DNA of 64,000 nucleotides from assembly GCA_016177705.1 (NCBI GenBank), contig JACOUT010000013.1, positions 124,001-188,000 of the forward strand, given 5' to 3'. A model generated the notes under the pieces. It had not been told where the DNA came from, did not search any database, and saw nothing but the letters and a program-made list of their open reading frames with translations. Positions 15,731 to 26,715 of the stretch are shown piece after piece (position 1 is the stretch's first letter; the number at the start of each line of letters is the position of its first letter). A program made the translations under genes and the position numbers. Source of the stretch: Deltaproteobacteria bacterium. Lineage in GTDB: Bacteria; Myxococcota; UBA727; VGSZ01.

Positions 15731-17185
15731 ATGAGCCGCCTGAGCTGCGACGTGCTGATCGTCGGGACCGAGCTGTGCGGCCTGGTCGCGGGCGCGCTCA
15801 TCGCGCAGCAGCAGAGCGGGCGGCGCGTCGTGGTGGTGGAGGATGGCGACCCGACGCTCGGGCTGCCGCTCGGCGATCGCTTCGCGCCCGCCATGCCATC
15901 CCTGCTGCGGCTGCCGACGCACGGCACTGCCGCGCAAGTGCTCGACACGCTCGGGCTGCGGCAAGACGCGCGGCGCGCGCTCGGCGCCGACCCGGGCGGC
16001 CTCGGCCTGGTCGACGACCCCGAGATCCGCATGATCGTGCCGGTCGACGCGGAGGCGCGCGCCAAGGAGCTGTCGCGCGTGTTCGCGGCCGACGAGGGCG
16101 CCCGCGCCGCCACCCGCCTGCACGACGTCGCACCCGACGGCATTGCCCCCGTGCTCGACGAGGCCGCGTTGGTCAACGAGGACGGCTTCTTCGAGAAGCG
16201 CCGGGCGAAGAAGCGCCTGGAGGCGCTCGGGGGCGCCGGGCGCCTGTCGCAGGACGACGACGCCGCGGCGTTCTCGTCGCTGTCCATCGGCGTAGCGCTC
16301 GAGCAGCTCGTGCCTTTCGTGCAGGGTCGCCCCGACGCCGACGCGCGCGGCCTCGCCGGCCGCCTGGCAGCGCTGCAACTGCAGACCGGCGCGCACGCTG
16401 GCGCCAAGGGCGGCCTCGGACCGCGCGTCGCGCTGTGCGAGATGCTGCTCGACATCATCCGGCGCCACCGCGGCGAGGTGCTGAAAGAGCGGGTCGAGGA
16501 GGTCAGCGCCGACGGCAAGCACCTGACCAACGTCAAGATCACGGGCGCCAACGACTACGCGGCGCGCGTGGTCATCGACGCCACCAGCCGTCGCGACCTG
16601 ACCGGCCGCCTGCCCGAGGGCCGGCGGCGCGACAAGCTCCTCGAGGCCGAGGCGCGCGTCCTTCCCGCAGGCGACGCGGCGGCCGCGCGCTGGCTGCTGC
16701 CCATCGCCGCGCTGCCCCGCGGCATGCCGCCGGTGCTGTTGACGCTGCGCGCGCCACCCGCCCGCGGCGTGCTCGTCGGCGTGTTCGCCGGCGCGCCGCT
16801 CAAGCAGGGCCACAAGACCACGGGGCTCGATGACACCTCGGTGGCGGTGGTCGCCGGCACGGTGTGCGAAGCCGGCGGCGCCGAGCGCGCGGCGCAGGAC
16901 GTGAGCTTCCTGCTCGATCGCTTGATGCCGTTCGCGCGCGACCTGGCGCGCACGCGCGACCTGGTGTTCGGGCCGGCGGCGCGCGCCGCGCTGCCGCACT
17001 GGAACGTCGTCGACAGCGAGCACCTGCTCGGCGGTCGCCGGCCGATGACGCCGTTTGCCAACCTGCTGCGGGCCGGTCGCGACCTGGCGCCCGGCTTCGG
17101 CATCGACGGCGAGATCGCCGCGGCGCGCGCCGTGGCCGCAGCCGCCGAGCACCCGCTCGGGCGCCGCGCGAGCGAAGCCGCCTGA
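15731..17185 (+). CDS. FAD-dependent oxidoreductase, phytoene-desaturase-like fold
   Basis: 484 residues from ATG 15731. N-terminal Rossmann dinucleotide-binding segment CDVLIVGTELCGLVAGALIA (loose GxxxxG) ending in VVVVED. A middle section contains KGGLGPRVALCEMLLDIIRRHRGEVL followed by VEEVSADGKHLTNVKI, the arrangement seen in NAD(P)/FAD amine-oxidase and phytoene-desaturase relatives. The C-terminal FAD-binding motif appears as PFANLLRAGRDLAPGFGIDGEIAAA. No carotenoid genes nearby, so the substrate is open. Ten bases separate it from the convergent TPR/HEAT gene. Confidence 0.75.
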   Translation: MSRLSCDVLIVGTELCGLVAGALIAQQQSGRRVVVVEDGDPTLGLPLGDRFAPAMPSLLRLPTHGTAAQVLDTLGLRQDARRALGADPGGLGLVDDPEIRMIVPVDAEARAKELSRVFAADEGARAATRLHDVAPDGIAPVLDEAALVNEDGFFEKRRAKKRLEALGGAGRLSQDDDAAAFSSLSIGVALEQLVPFVQGRPDADARGLAGRLAALQLQTGAHAGAKGGLGPRVALCEMLLDIIRRHRGEVLKERVEEVSADGKHLTNVKITGANDYAARVVIDATSRRDLTGRLPEGRRRDKLLEAEARVLPAGDAAAARWLLPIAALPRGMPPVLLTLRAPPARGVLVGVFAGAPLKQGHKTTGLDDTSVAVVAGTVCEAGGAERAAQDVSFLLDRLMPFARDLARTRDLVFGPAARAALPHWNVVDSEHLLGGRRPMTPFANLLRAGRDLAPGFGIDGEIAAARAVAAAAEHPLGRRASEAA

Positions 17186-17195
17186 GCGAGCGGGT

Positions 17196-19013
17196 TCAGA
17201 AGACGCCCGCGCCGCGCTGGGTGCGCACCTTCTCGACGAGGCGCGCGATGAACATGCGCAACGCCTGATCCGGCTCCTGCCGGCGGTTGCGCTCGAGCGC
17301 CGACAGCATGCGCTCCTGCGCGCCGGTCTCGAGCAGCAGGCGCGCGCGTGCGCCGAGCGGGCCGGCGTTCGAGCGCACCACGTCGAGCAGGAACTCGCAG
17401 GCCTCGTCGGTGCCGATGGTGGCGATGCTGCGCAGGCAGGCGTCGCGCACGTCGCCCGCGTCCTGCGAGTTGAAGATGCGCACCAGGCTGTCGAGCGCCT
17501 GCGCGAAGGTCATCTTGCGCAGCGCCGTCACGCCCGCCTCGCGCAGCTTGCCCGTGCCGGCCAGCGCCCTCTCGATGAGCGAGAAGGCCTCGCGCTGCTT
17601 GAGGCCGGCGCCGCGGTCGACCACGATGACCTTGGTGGCCTCGTCGCCGGCCTCGTAGAGCGCCAGCATCGGCCGCACCGCGGCGGCGTGGCCGAGCTCG
17701 CCGAGCTTCTCGACGATGCCGGGCGGGATGTGATCCGCAGAGCCGCCCGCAGCCTGGTGGTCGTCCCACGCGAGCGCGATCAGGAGCGCCTTTCGCCGCT
17801 GCACCTCCCAGACGTTCTTGTGGTCGCCCACCAGGCGCCCGATGGCGTCCGGGATGTCGGTGCCGCTCTCGCTCTCGAGCAAGTCGCGGATCCATATCTC
17901 CGGGAGCTGCAGGCGGCGACGGAAGTACTCGGGGAAGGCGGGCGGTGGTTCGCGCGTGGCCTCGGCGCCCACCAGCTTGGCGAGGTCGGCGGCCAGCTCG
18001 GCGTAGCGCTGCTTCTTCTTGTCGCTGAGCGCGAGCTGCGACAGCTCGTGGTAGCAGGCCGCCACTTCGGCGTCGTCCTGCACGCGGTTGAAGCAGCCGA
18101 CCGCGGCCAACAGCGCGTTCTCGACGAGCTCGGGGGGCTGGTTCTTGTCGGTGGCGTTCTTCGCCACGCGCAGCCACGCCTGCCCTGCCTCGGACAGGAA
18201 GAAGTCGGCGTAGATGAAGCCGACCCGCTTGGCGTACTCGCCGGCCTCGCGGTGCAGCTCGGCCACCGAGTGCAGCTCGGCGAGCGCCTCGGCGTGCGCG
18301 ATGAAGTCGTAGTAGTACTGCATGGTGAAGAAGCGGTCGTTCTTCGCCTTCAGGATGCGGATGCAGTTGAGGTAGCCCTCCGCGAAGGGCTCGTAGCTGT
18401 TCTCGATCTTGCCGACCTGCACCAGCGACAGGTAGCAGCGAAACGCGCCCTCGCGATCGCCGGCCTGCTCGCGCCGGTCGCCCTCCTCCTCGAGCACGCG
18501 GATGGCGAGCGACAACAGCGCGCGCGCCTTGTCGGGCTGGTTGACCTTGACGCCGACGCGCGCCGCATTGAGCGCCGCCAGCCCCGCCAGGTAGGGCTCG
18601 CCGGTCGCCTCCTTGGTGCGCACCAACTGCTCGAAGAGCTGCACGGCCGAGGCGGCGTCGCCCGCTTCCTCGGCGGCGCGCGCGGCGTGGGCGAACAGCG
18701 CCGCCTCGCGGTAGCGCGCGCTCGCCTCCTTGAGCCGCCGGCCGAAGCGCAGCACGCGCCCGACGTCGCGCGCGCTGCCGTGCTCGCCGTAGAGCTGCAA
18801 CGCCGGGTCGATGTTGAGCAGGTACTCGTGCACGCGCGCGGCCGAGAGCTGTCGACCGAGGCGCGCATACAGGTACGCCAGCTCGCGGGCCCAGTCGGAG
18901 TAGTCGGCCTCGTCGACGTGGGTCTGCGCCAACAGCTCGCGCCACGCCGCCGCCGCCTCCGCCGTCTGGCCGAGGTGCCGCGCGCGCTGGACCGCCTCGG
19001 CGATGTAGCTCAC
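17196..19013 (-). CDS. TPR- and HEAT-like repeat protein
   Basis: 605 residues from GTG 19013. The N-terminal two thirds are helical TPR-like repeats (AAAWRELLAQTHVDEADYSD, ASARYREAALFAHAARAAEE, ASAVQLFEQLVRTKEATGEP). The C-terminal 200 residues resemble HEAT/armadillo repeats (AAVRPMLALYEAGDEATKVI, AGVTALRKMTFAQALDSLVR, DVRDACLRSIATIGTDEACE). No signal peptide or membrane segment, so likely a cytoplasmic scaffold. Such proteins are abundant in myxobacteria; partner unknown. Confidence 0.8.
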   Translation of the reverse strand: MSYIAEAVQRARHLGQTAEAAAAWRELLAQTHVDEADYSDWARELAYLYARLGRQLSAARVHEYLLNIDPALQLYGEHGSARDVGRVLRFGRRLKEASARYREAALFAHAARAAEEAGDAASAVQLFEQLVRTKEATGEPYLAGLAALNAARVGVKVNQPDKARALLSLAIRVLEEEGDRREQAGDREGAFRCYLSLVQVGKIENSYEPFAEGYLNCIRILKAKNDRFFTMQYYYDFIAHAEALAELHSVAELHREAGEYAKRVGFIYADFFLSEAGQAWLRVAKNATDKNQPPELVENALLAAVGCFNRVQDDAEVAACYHELSQLALSDKKKQRYAELAADLAKLVGAEATREPPPAFPEYFRRRLQLPEIWIRDLLESESGTDIPDAIGRLVGDHKNVWEVQRRKALLIALAWDDHQAAGGSADHIPPGIVEKLGELGHAAAVRPMLALYEAGDEATKVIVVDRGAGLKQREAFSLIERALAGTGKLREAGVTALRKMTFAQALDSLVRIFNSQDAGDVRDACLRSIATIGTDEACEFLLDVVRSNAGPLGARARLLLETGAQERMLSALERNRRQEPDQALRMFIARLVEKVRTQRGAGVF

Positions 19014-19064
19014 AACCGCGTTCTACCACCGGCCTCGCGGCACGCGCTGGCGGCGTGATCCCCA

Positions 19065-19085
19065 TGGCCGAGGCGCTTTCGGCCA
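19065..19085 (+). promoter_or_regulatory. hairpin in the leader of the lipoprotein gene at 19112
   Basis: TGGCCGA, a 7-base loop, TCGGCCA: a perfect 7-bp stem ending about 7 bases before the AGGAGGGG ribosome site. It could modulate initiation or mark a promoter-proximal operator. Position-based inference only. Confidence 0.3.
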
Positions 19086-19111
19086 GCTACACAGGAGGGG
19101 TGAGGGCCCCC

Positions 19112-20035
19112 ATGACTCGCCTGTGCTCGCTCGCCCTGCTGTTCGCCGTCTCCGGCTGCCAGTGCATCGACGACATCAACCTCGGCAACATCCCGGACGC
19201 CGGCGAGGAGATCCACGACGCGGGCCCGGAGCCGCCCAAGTTCCCGCTCAAGGCGGGCGACCAGCTCGAGTACCCGGCGCTCGGAGGCCGCACCGCCACC
19301 TGCCCCGGCGGCGGCACCACCGGCGACTGCGATAGGGCGCTCACGGCGACCTTCATCGTAAGGGGCACCGAGCTCGACGAGAGCGCGCATTGGCGCATCA
19401 CCGCCGACGTCGTCTACCAAGGCTCGGCCGAGATGATCGAGGTGGCGGCCATCGCGCCGCTGGTGCTCGACAACGGCGCCCCCTTCGACGCCGTCACCGT
19501 GGCCACGCCCTCCTCCGCCTCCGGCGCGGTGTTCCTCACCGACGCCGCACCCACGGACGAGCTCGACCCGCTCGGCTTCCCCTTCTTCCAGTTCGAGAGC
19601 GGCGACGCCCACGTGTTCGAGACCTCGGGCGCGGCCTTCTGCGCCCGCTTCGGCGAGCTCGATCCGTCCGTCAACTGTGAGTTCCAGGCCGGCGACCAGA
19701 AGATGGAGGCCTACTACAAGGACGACGCGGCCGGCGGCGGCGGCTCGATGCTGCACCACCTGCGCGCCGAGTATCACAACATGGGCTTCGTCTGCGGCTG
19801 GGACGAGGGGCTGATCCCGTTCGTCGACGACGCCACCACGCCGCGCGACCAGACCTCCTTCGGCCCGGCCGACACGCCCGCGCTCGCCGCCATCTTCGCC
19901 TCGCCGGTGCGCCTGCTGCGCGACGGCGTCACCTACGCCTGTTCGTGCTTCTCGCAGCAGTGCCGCGCCGGCAACGGCGCCGAGGCCACCTGCCTGACGA
20001 CCGACCCCGACGCCGAACCGGGCCCCTGCGAGTAG
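19112..20035 (+). CDS. lipoprotein of unknown function
   Basis: 307 residues. ATG 19112 is chosen because AGGAGGGG lies about 15 bases upstream and the signal peptide MTRLCSLALLFAVSGC then ends in a lipobox; a longer frame from 19055 adds residues without signal character. After a DAGEEIHDAGPEPP linker the mature protein is mixed alpha/beta with several Cys (TCPGGGTTGDC, YACSCFSQQCRAG), probably disulfides. No domain recognised. Followed after 60 bases by argD. Confidence 0.8.
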   Translation: MTRLCSLALLFAVSGCQCIDDINLGNIPDAGEEIHDAGPEPPKFPLKAGDQLEYPALGGRTATCPGGGTTGDCDRALTATFIVRGTELDESAHWRITADVVYQGSAEMIEVAAIAPLVLDNGAPFDAVTVATPSSASGAVFLTDAAPTDELDPLGFPFFQFESGDAHVFETSGAAFCARFGELDPSVNCEFQAGDQKMEAYYKDDAAGGGGSMLHHLRAEYHNMGFVCGWDEGLIPFVDDATTPRDQTSFGPADTPALAAIFASPVRLLRDGVTYACSCFSQQCRAGNGAEATCLTTDPDAEPGPCE

Positions 20036-20095
20036 CGCCCGACGCCCTTGCCTTTTGCGCCACCGTCGACGGAGAGTGGGCGCCGGAGGTGAGCC

Positions 20096-21321
<1,226 letters not shown>

Positions 21322-21325
<4 letters not shown>

Positions 21326-22578
21326 GCGACGCCGACCGCCCGGTGGCGCAAGCCGAGCCGCAGCTCGAGGACGCGGTGGAGGCCGCGCTCGGCGCGCTCG
21401 TGCGCGACCGCGACGTCACCGAGGTGCACTGCCTTGAAGGCGGCATGTTGCACGTGGTGCGCCGCGGGCGCCGCGAGCGGCTCGACGCCGTGCTCGAGGG
21501 TCCGCTGTTCGGCCTCGTGCGCGACGCCGGCGCCGAGCGCGCGCTCATCACCAGGCGGCTGCGCGGCGGCCACCGACTGGTCGCCGGCGCTTGTGCCGAC
21601 GGGCGCTTGGCCGTGCGCGTGGCGAAGGCGCCGACGCTCGACGCGGAGCTGGTAGCGCTCGTCGACGAACAACTGCTGCCACCCGGCCTGCCGGACGAGC
21701 TGGTGGCCGCCGCCGCCATGGGCGGCCTGCTGGTGCTCGGGCCGGCGCGCGCGGGACGCCAGCGCGTCGCCTGCGCCGTGGCGCGCGCCGCGCAGCGCAC
21801 GCTCGCGTTCGCGTCCGTCGTCGACGCCACCGAACAGCTCTTCCCGGCGCCCACCGCCGCCGATGTCGTGGCGCGCGTCCGCGCGGCCGACGCGCTCGGC
21901 TTCGACGCGCTGTTCGCGCTCGAGCTCGACGCCGACGAGTGCGCGCGGCTGGTGCGCGCCCCGCTGACGCTGCCGCTGGTCGCGTCGGTGCGGGCGGCGT
22001 CGGTGGAGGCGCTCACGCAGGCGCTCGGGGGCGCCCCGATTGGTGCGCTGGCGACGCTGGCGTGCGTCATCGGCCTCGGCCCCGACGGGCGGCCGCGCTT
22101 GCTCGAGGTGCACGGCTCCGTCGAGGGCGGGACGCACGGCGAGGCGACGGCCGACGCCCCCGCCGAGGCGCCACGCGCGCGCGCGGCGCGCTCCCACGCC
22201 GACGCGACGGCGGACGACGAGCTGCCGCCGCTCGCCGCGCTGCCGAGCGCTTGGGCCTCGACCGCCCCTGACGTCGACCCCGGCTGGGAGCTGGCGGGCC
22301 TGCCGGACGATGCGACCGCCGCCGGGCCGAGCGGCCCGCCGCTGCCGACGGCGCCGACCGCCGGCTCCTTCGACGCCGCGCTGGCGCGCCAGGCGGCGCG
22401 CCCGTCCTTCCAGCCGCGCGCGCCCAAGCCGCACCCGCAGGCGTCGACGCTCAAGGGCAACCCGTTCGGCGGCCTGACCTTCGAGCCGCCACAAGCACCG
22501 CCCGGCAGTGACGCGCCCGGCAGTGACGCGCCCGACGGCGGCACTGGCGGAGGCGATCCCGACGAGGAGCCGCGGTGA
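21322..22578 (+). CDS. degenerate CpaF/GspE-like protein
   Basis: 418 residues; ATG 21322 overlaps argD by ATGA. Residues 15-240 follow the layout of CpaF-type secretion ATPases (DVTEVHCLEGGMLHVVRRGR, then RGGHRLVAGACADGRLAVRV, then ELVAAAAMGGLLVLGPARAG). At the Walker A position it reads GPARAGRQ (140-147) instead of G-x4-GK[ST], so the P-loop Lys is missing. The last ~170 residues are low-complexity, Pro/Asp-rich, ending NPFGGLTFEPPQAP and a GSDAPGSDAPD tail. Likely ATPase-dead and structural or regulatory. Assignment rests on motif layout only. The stop overlaps the next gene by GTGA. Confidence 0.6.
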
Positions 22579-23381
22579 GCGACACCACGGCCATCACCGA
22601 GCGCGGCGACACCACGCAGCCCACGGCGGAGCACGCGTACATCACGTTCCGCGGCGTCGACAAAGCGTTCGGCCGCCAGCGCGTCTACCAGGGCCTCGAC
22701 CTCGAGGTGCAGCGCGGCGAGACCCTGTGCGTCATCGGCCCCTCCGGCGTCGGCAAGAGCGTCATGCTCAAGATGCTGATCGGGCTGTTGCCCACCGACG
22801 CCGGCGAGATCTGGTTCGACGGCCAGTTGGTCAGCGACATCGAGGAGGACCAGGACTACCTGCCGGTGCGCCGACGCATCGCCATGGTGTTTCAGGGCGC
22901 CGCGCTGTTCGACTCGCTCACGGTCTACGAGAACATCGCCTACCCGCTGCGCGAGCAGTTCTCGCTGCCCGAGGACGAGATCGCGCGCCGCGTCGCCGAG
23001 AAGCTCGAGTGGGTGGGCTTGCCCGGCATCGAGCAGATGAAGCCGGCCGAGCTGTCGGGTGGCATGAAGAAGCGCGTGGGCCTCGCGCGCGGCATCGCCA
23101 CCGACCCCGAGGTCATCCTGTACGACGAGCCGACCACCGGCCTCGACCCGGTCAACACCAAGCGCATCGGTGACCTGATCCTTTCGCTCAGCGACCGCAT
23201 GCACTGCACCAGCCTCGTCGTCACCCACGACATGTCCACGGTGTTCCAGGTGGCCGACCGCATCGCCTTCATCTACGACCGTCGCATCCGCGCCGTCGGC
23301 CCCACCGAGGCCATGCGCAGCTCGCCGGACGCGCTGGTGCGCGGCTTCATCGAGGGCGACCCGGCGCCCTTCGAAGACTGA
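22575..23381 (+). CDS. ABC transporter ATPase, MlaF-like
   Basis: 268 residues from a GTG overlapping the previous stop. Walker A GPSGVGKS (55-62), Q-loop MVFQGAALFDSLTVYEN, signature LSGGMKKRVGLARGI, Walker B VILYDEPTTGLDP and H-loop VVTHDMS. The LSGGMKKR signature and the Q-loop context are typical of the Mla/Mkl family that pairs with MCE proteins for lipid transport between inner and outer membranes. The MCE gene follows after 14 bases. No MlaE permease gene is present in this run. Confidence 0.92.
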   Translation: MSDTTAITERGDTTQPTAEHAYITFRGVDKAFGRQRVYQGLDLEVQRGETLCVIGPSGVGKSVMLKMLIGLLPTDAGEIWFDGQLVSDIEEDQDYLPVRRRIAMVFQGAALFDSLTVYENIAYPLREQFSLPEDEIARRVAEKLEWVGLPGIEQMKPAELSGGMKKRVGLARGIATDPEVILYDEPTTGLDPVNTKRIGDLILSLSDRMHCTSLVVTHDMSTVFQVADRIAFIYDRRIRAVGPTEAMRSSPDALVRGFIEGDPAPFED

Positions 23382-23395
23382 TAAGGTCGGGTCGC

Positions 23396-24877
23396 ATGAG
23401 CGAGCGCAAGCAGCGCAAGAGCGACGTGAAGGTGGGCGTGTTCGTCGCGCTCGGCGTCGCCGCGACCTTCCTGAGCTTGTTCCTGGTGGGCAGGGAGCGC
23501 AGCCTGTGGGAGCGCACCGTCGACCTGCGCGCGCAGTTCTCCAACGTGGGCGGCCTCAAGGTGGGCGGCAACGTGCGCTTGGCCGGGCGCAACGTCGGCA
23601 TCGTCAGCAAGATCGAGCTGCCCGAGACCGACGACCAGAGCGACGAACGCATCGCCGCGACCATGTCGGTGGCCAACCTGTCGCTCGAGAGCAAGCCGGT
23701 GGAGGTGCCGCTCAAGGCCAAGGTACTCAAGCAGCCGATGAACCTGGCGCTGATCGCGCGCGACCCCGACGAGAAGCTCGAGGTGACCATCGAGGCCGTC
23801 GGCGAGGACCTGCACGGCCAACCCGCCAAGGAGCGCATCCTGTTGCGGCTGCGCACCTGGGACGCGGTGGTGGTCGGCAAGGTCTACTTCAGCAAGCTCG
23901 ACCGCGTCGTCATCCGGGTACTGAAGGACCACGAGACCGACGAGCCCGACCGCGCGCCCACCATCCAGATCGGCGACGGCACCGCGCGCAAGCTCGGGGT
24001 GGTGATGCGCATCTCCGAGAAGTTCCTCGAGCGCATTCGCACCGACAGCCAGGCCAGCATCGTCGGCGAGGGCCTGCTCGGTGACAAGTACATCGACATC
24101 AGCCTGGGCTCGAACAGCCGCCCGGTGGTGAAGGACGGCGATCTGCTGCTGTCGAACGACGCCGTCGACTTCACGGCGGCGCTCGCCTCCACCGGCGACA
24201 TCATCGACAACGTCAATGCCTCCACCGAGAGCATCCGCGCGCTGCTCGACGGCTTCCGCAAGGCCGGCGGTGAGACCACCGTGGTGGCGGCGATGGAGTC
24301 GATCCAGGACATCGCCACCGAGGTGCAGAAGGGCAACGGCCTGCAGATGCTGCTCGACAAGCAGTCGGCCGGCCACGTCAAGGACATCGTCGCCAACGTC
24401 AAGACGTCGACGGAGAAGCTCGACAAGGATCTGGCCGCCGTGGACGCGCTGTTGGCCGATCTCAAGACCAACGACTCGCTGGTCCATGCGCTGCTCTATG
24501 GGCAGGGCGGTGACGAAGCGGTGCAGGAAGCGAAGAAGCTGTTCGCCGAGGCGAGCAAGATCGCGGCCGACGTGCGCACCGAGCCCGGCTTCGTCCACAA
24601 CTTGATCTACGAGAAGGACCGCGGCGAGATCCTGGCGAACGCCAACGCGGCGAGCGCCGACCTCAAGGCCATCACCAGCGACGTCAAGGTGCTGATCGCC
24701 GACGCCAAGACCGGCAAGGGCACGCTCGGCCGGCTGCTGGTCGATCCGTCGGTGTACGAGGACCTGAAGGTGCTGCTCGGCAACGTGCGTCGTAACGACG
24801 CCGTCAAGGCGCTGGTGCGCTACGCCATCGAGCAGGAAGACAAGAAGACGGCCGAGGCGCCCAAAGCCAAGCCGTGA
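23396..24877 (+). CDS. MCE (MlaD-like) protein with expanded domain
   Basis: 493 residues. One N-terminal membrane segment (residues 12-31, VKVGVFVALGVAATFLSLFL). The MCE start VGGLKVGGNVRLAGRNVG is at 51-68, but the closing motif SIVGEGLLGDKYIDISLG is at 221-238; the roughly 155 residues between are far more than the 50-60 usual in single-MCE proteins, so a beta-rich insertion sits inside the domain. After 240 the protein is helical and amphipathic (NVNASTESIRALLDGFRKAG onward), like the helical barrels of long MCE proteins. Likely anchors in the inner membrane and spans the periplasm to move lipids. Confidence 0.88.
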   Translation: MSERKQRKSDVKVGVFVALGVAATFLSLFLVGRERSLWERTVDLRAQFSNVGGLKVGGNVRLAGRNVGIVSKIELPETDDQSDERIAATMSVANLSLESKPVEVPLKAKVLKQPMNLALIARDPDEKLEVTIEAVGEDLHGQPAKERILLRLRTWDAVVVGKVYFSKLDRVVIRVLKDHETDEPDRAPTIQIGDGTARKLGVVMRISEKFLERIRTDSQASIVGEGLLGDKYIDISLGSNSRPVVKDGDLLLSNDAVDFTAALASTGDIIDNVNASTESIRALLDGFRKAGGETTVVAAMESIQDIATEVQKGNGLQMLLDKQSAGHVKDIVANVKTSTEKLDKDLAAVDALLADLKTNDSLVHALLYGQGGDEAVQEAKKLFAEASKIAADVRTEPGFVHNLIYEKDRGEILANANAASADLKAITSDVKVLIADAKTGKGTLGRLLVDPSVYEDLKVLLGNVRRNDAVKALVRYAIEQEDKKTAEAPKAKP

Positions 24878-24884
24878 CCACGAC

Positions 24885-26627
24885 GTGACGGCACACCTGC
24901 GCCATGGTTGGCGCGCGCTCGTCGCCGGCACGCGCGCGCGTCGCACGCTGCTGCGTCGCCGCCTGACGGCGGAGTTGCAGCACGGGCTCGGGCGCATCGC
25001 GGGCTTCCTCGCCATCGGCCTCGGCGCCGCGCTGCTCGTCTTCGGGGCCGCCTTCGCCGGCGGCCGTTTCGTGGTCTGGCAGGACGTGCCGGAGGTGCTG
25101 CGCAGCGGCACCAGCGCCGCGCTGCTCGGGCTGTCGGGCGCCTTGGTGATGTCTTCGCTCGGCCACGCCGCCCAGGCGTTCTTCGGCGCGCGCGATCTGT
25201 GGTTCTGGGACTGCACGCCGGTGCCACCCTGGGCGCGTTTCCTCGACCGCACCGTCGAGACCGCGGTGGCTGCGCTGCCGAACGCGCTCGCGCTCGGCGG
25301 CATCGCGCTGGTCGGGCTGATGCTCGGCGGACAGCTCGGCGCGCTCGCGGCGCTGCGCGCGCTCGTGGCCGTGGCGCTGGTGGCGCTGGTGCCGCTCGCG
25401 CTCGGCATCGCACTCGCGCACGTCGGCGGCGCGTTCTTACCGGCCGGCAAGCTGCGCCGGGTCTCGCTGGTCGTGCTCGGCGTCGGCGTGGCCGCGCTCT
25501 TGGTGTGGTTTCGCCGAGCGCGCGTCGAGAAGATGCTGTCGCCGCAGGGCGCCGCCGAGCTGCTGGCGGGCGCGCGCAACGTCGGCGACATCGGGCCGCG
25601 CGCCCTGCCCTCGTCGGTCGGCAGCGACTTCGTGCTCGACGGCTCGTTGGTCTCGCTGGCCGCTCTGCTCGCCTGGGGGCTCGGCGCGCTCACCGTCGCC
25701 TACCTGGTGCACCGGCTGCTCTCGCGCCGCGCACGCGACCTCGCCGTCGACGAGTCGCCGGTCGGCCTGCTGCGCGGCAGCCTGCGCGACCGTGCGCTCA
25801 AGGCGGCGCTGCGCCCGCTGCCGCCGGTGCTGCGGCCCATGGTCGAGAAGGATCTGCTGGCGTTCGTGCGCGACCCCGGCCAGTGGGGTCAGCTCGTGCT
25901 GCTGCTCGGCGTCGGCGTGCTCTACCTGGTCAACGCCGACGCGCTCCGCCAGGGGTTCGACGCCTGGCCCGCCGTCGGCGCCTGGGTGCTGCCGTCGATG
26001 CACACCGGCCTGGTCTGTTTCATCGCCGCCGGCCTGGGCGCGCGCTTCGCGTTCCCGCAGGTGGGCCTCGAGGGCCCGGCGGTCTGGATCGTCGACGGCG
26101 CGCCGCTCAGCCCGCGCACGCTCATGACCGCCAAGTGGATCGCCGCCGTGCCGGTGGTCGCCATCTACCCCGCGCTGGTGGCGGCCGTCGGCGGCGTGGT
26201 GCTCCGGCTCGACCCGTTCCTGTGGACGCTCACCACCCTGGCCTGCGCGATCATCGCCGGCGGCATCGCCGCCTTCGGCGTCGGCCGCGGCGCCAGGAAC
26301 CCGCTGTTCGACGCCACCAGCCTGTCGGACCTGGCGGTGGCGCCCGGTGCGCTCTCGACCATGCTGGCGGCGGTGGCGCTCGCCTTCCTCGGCTCGGTCG
26401 GCGCCATGGTGGCCGGCGGCGCGCTGGTGGCGGCGCGCTTCTTCGACCTCCCCGTCGCGCTCGCCGGCCTGATCGGGGTCGCGGCGGTCGGCGTGCCGGC
26501 GGCACTCACCGCCGCCACCGGCCGACGCGCGTTGTTCGACGGCGCGCTCGCCTTCGAGCGCCGCCGCGACGACCTCGCCACGCGCCAAACGCTGCTCGAG
26601 CGCGGCCCGTTGCTCGTCGACCAGTGA
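24885..26627 (+). CDS. polytopic membrane protein of the MCE run (ABC-permease-like?)
   Basis: 580 residues from GTG 24885, seven bases after the MCE stop. About twelve hydrophobic segments (for example 35-55, 70-92, 122-165, 185-203, 345-362, 375-400, 420-460, 470-530). A central cytoplasmic loop contains LRDRALKAALRPLPPVLRPMVEKDLLAFVRDPGQWGQ, the KDLL..RD motif of ABC-2-like permeases and 'putative exporter' families. It is not MlaE-like. Position suggests that it works with the ATPase at 22575 or with the MCE protein; that is inference. Confidence 0.7.
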   Translation: MTAHLRHGWRALVAGTRARRTLLRRRLTAELQHGLGRIAGFLAIGLGAALLVFGAAFAGGRFVVWQDVPEVLRSGTSAALLGLSGALVMSSLGHAAQAFFGARDLWFWDCTPVPPWARFLDRTVETAVAALPNALALGGIALVGLMLGGQLGALAALRALVAVALVALVPLALGIALAHVGGAFLPAGKLRRVSLVVLGVGVAALLVWFRRARVEKMLSPQGAAELLAGARNVGDIGPRALPSSVGSDFVLDGSLVSLAALLAWGLGALTVAYLVHRLLSRRARDLAVDESPVGLLRGSLRDRALKAALRPLPPVLRPMVEKDLLAFVRDPGQWGQLVLLLGVGVLYLVNADALRQGFDAWPAVGAWVLPSMHTGLVCFIAAGLGARFAFPQVGLEGPAVWIVDGAPLSPRTLMTAKWIAAVPVVAIYPALVAAVGGVVLRLDPFLWTLTTLACAIIAGGIAAFGVGRGARNPLFDATSLSDLAVAPGALSTMLAAVALAFLGSVGAMVAGGALVAARFFDLPVALAGLIGVAAVGVPAALTAATGRRALFDGALAFERRRDDLATRQTLLERGPLLVDQ

Positions 26628-26662
26628 CGGGGCCGCGGCGTGCGGCACGCCGAAACGCCGGC

Positions 26663-26668
26663 TATACT
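26663..26668 (+). promoter_or_regulatory. candidate -10 element upstream of gene 26716
   Basis: TATACT stands out in GC-rich sequence 47 bases ahead of the ATG at 26716. No TTGACA-like -35 is evident at 16-18 bases upstream, so this is a tentative promoter. Confidence 0.35.
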
Positions 26669-26715
26669 GGCGAACGGCCGATCGCCGCCACGGCGAAAGC
26701 CTGAAACGAGGGCCC

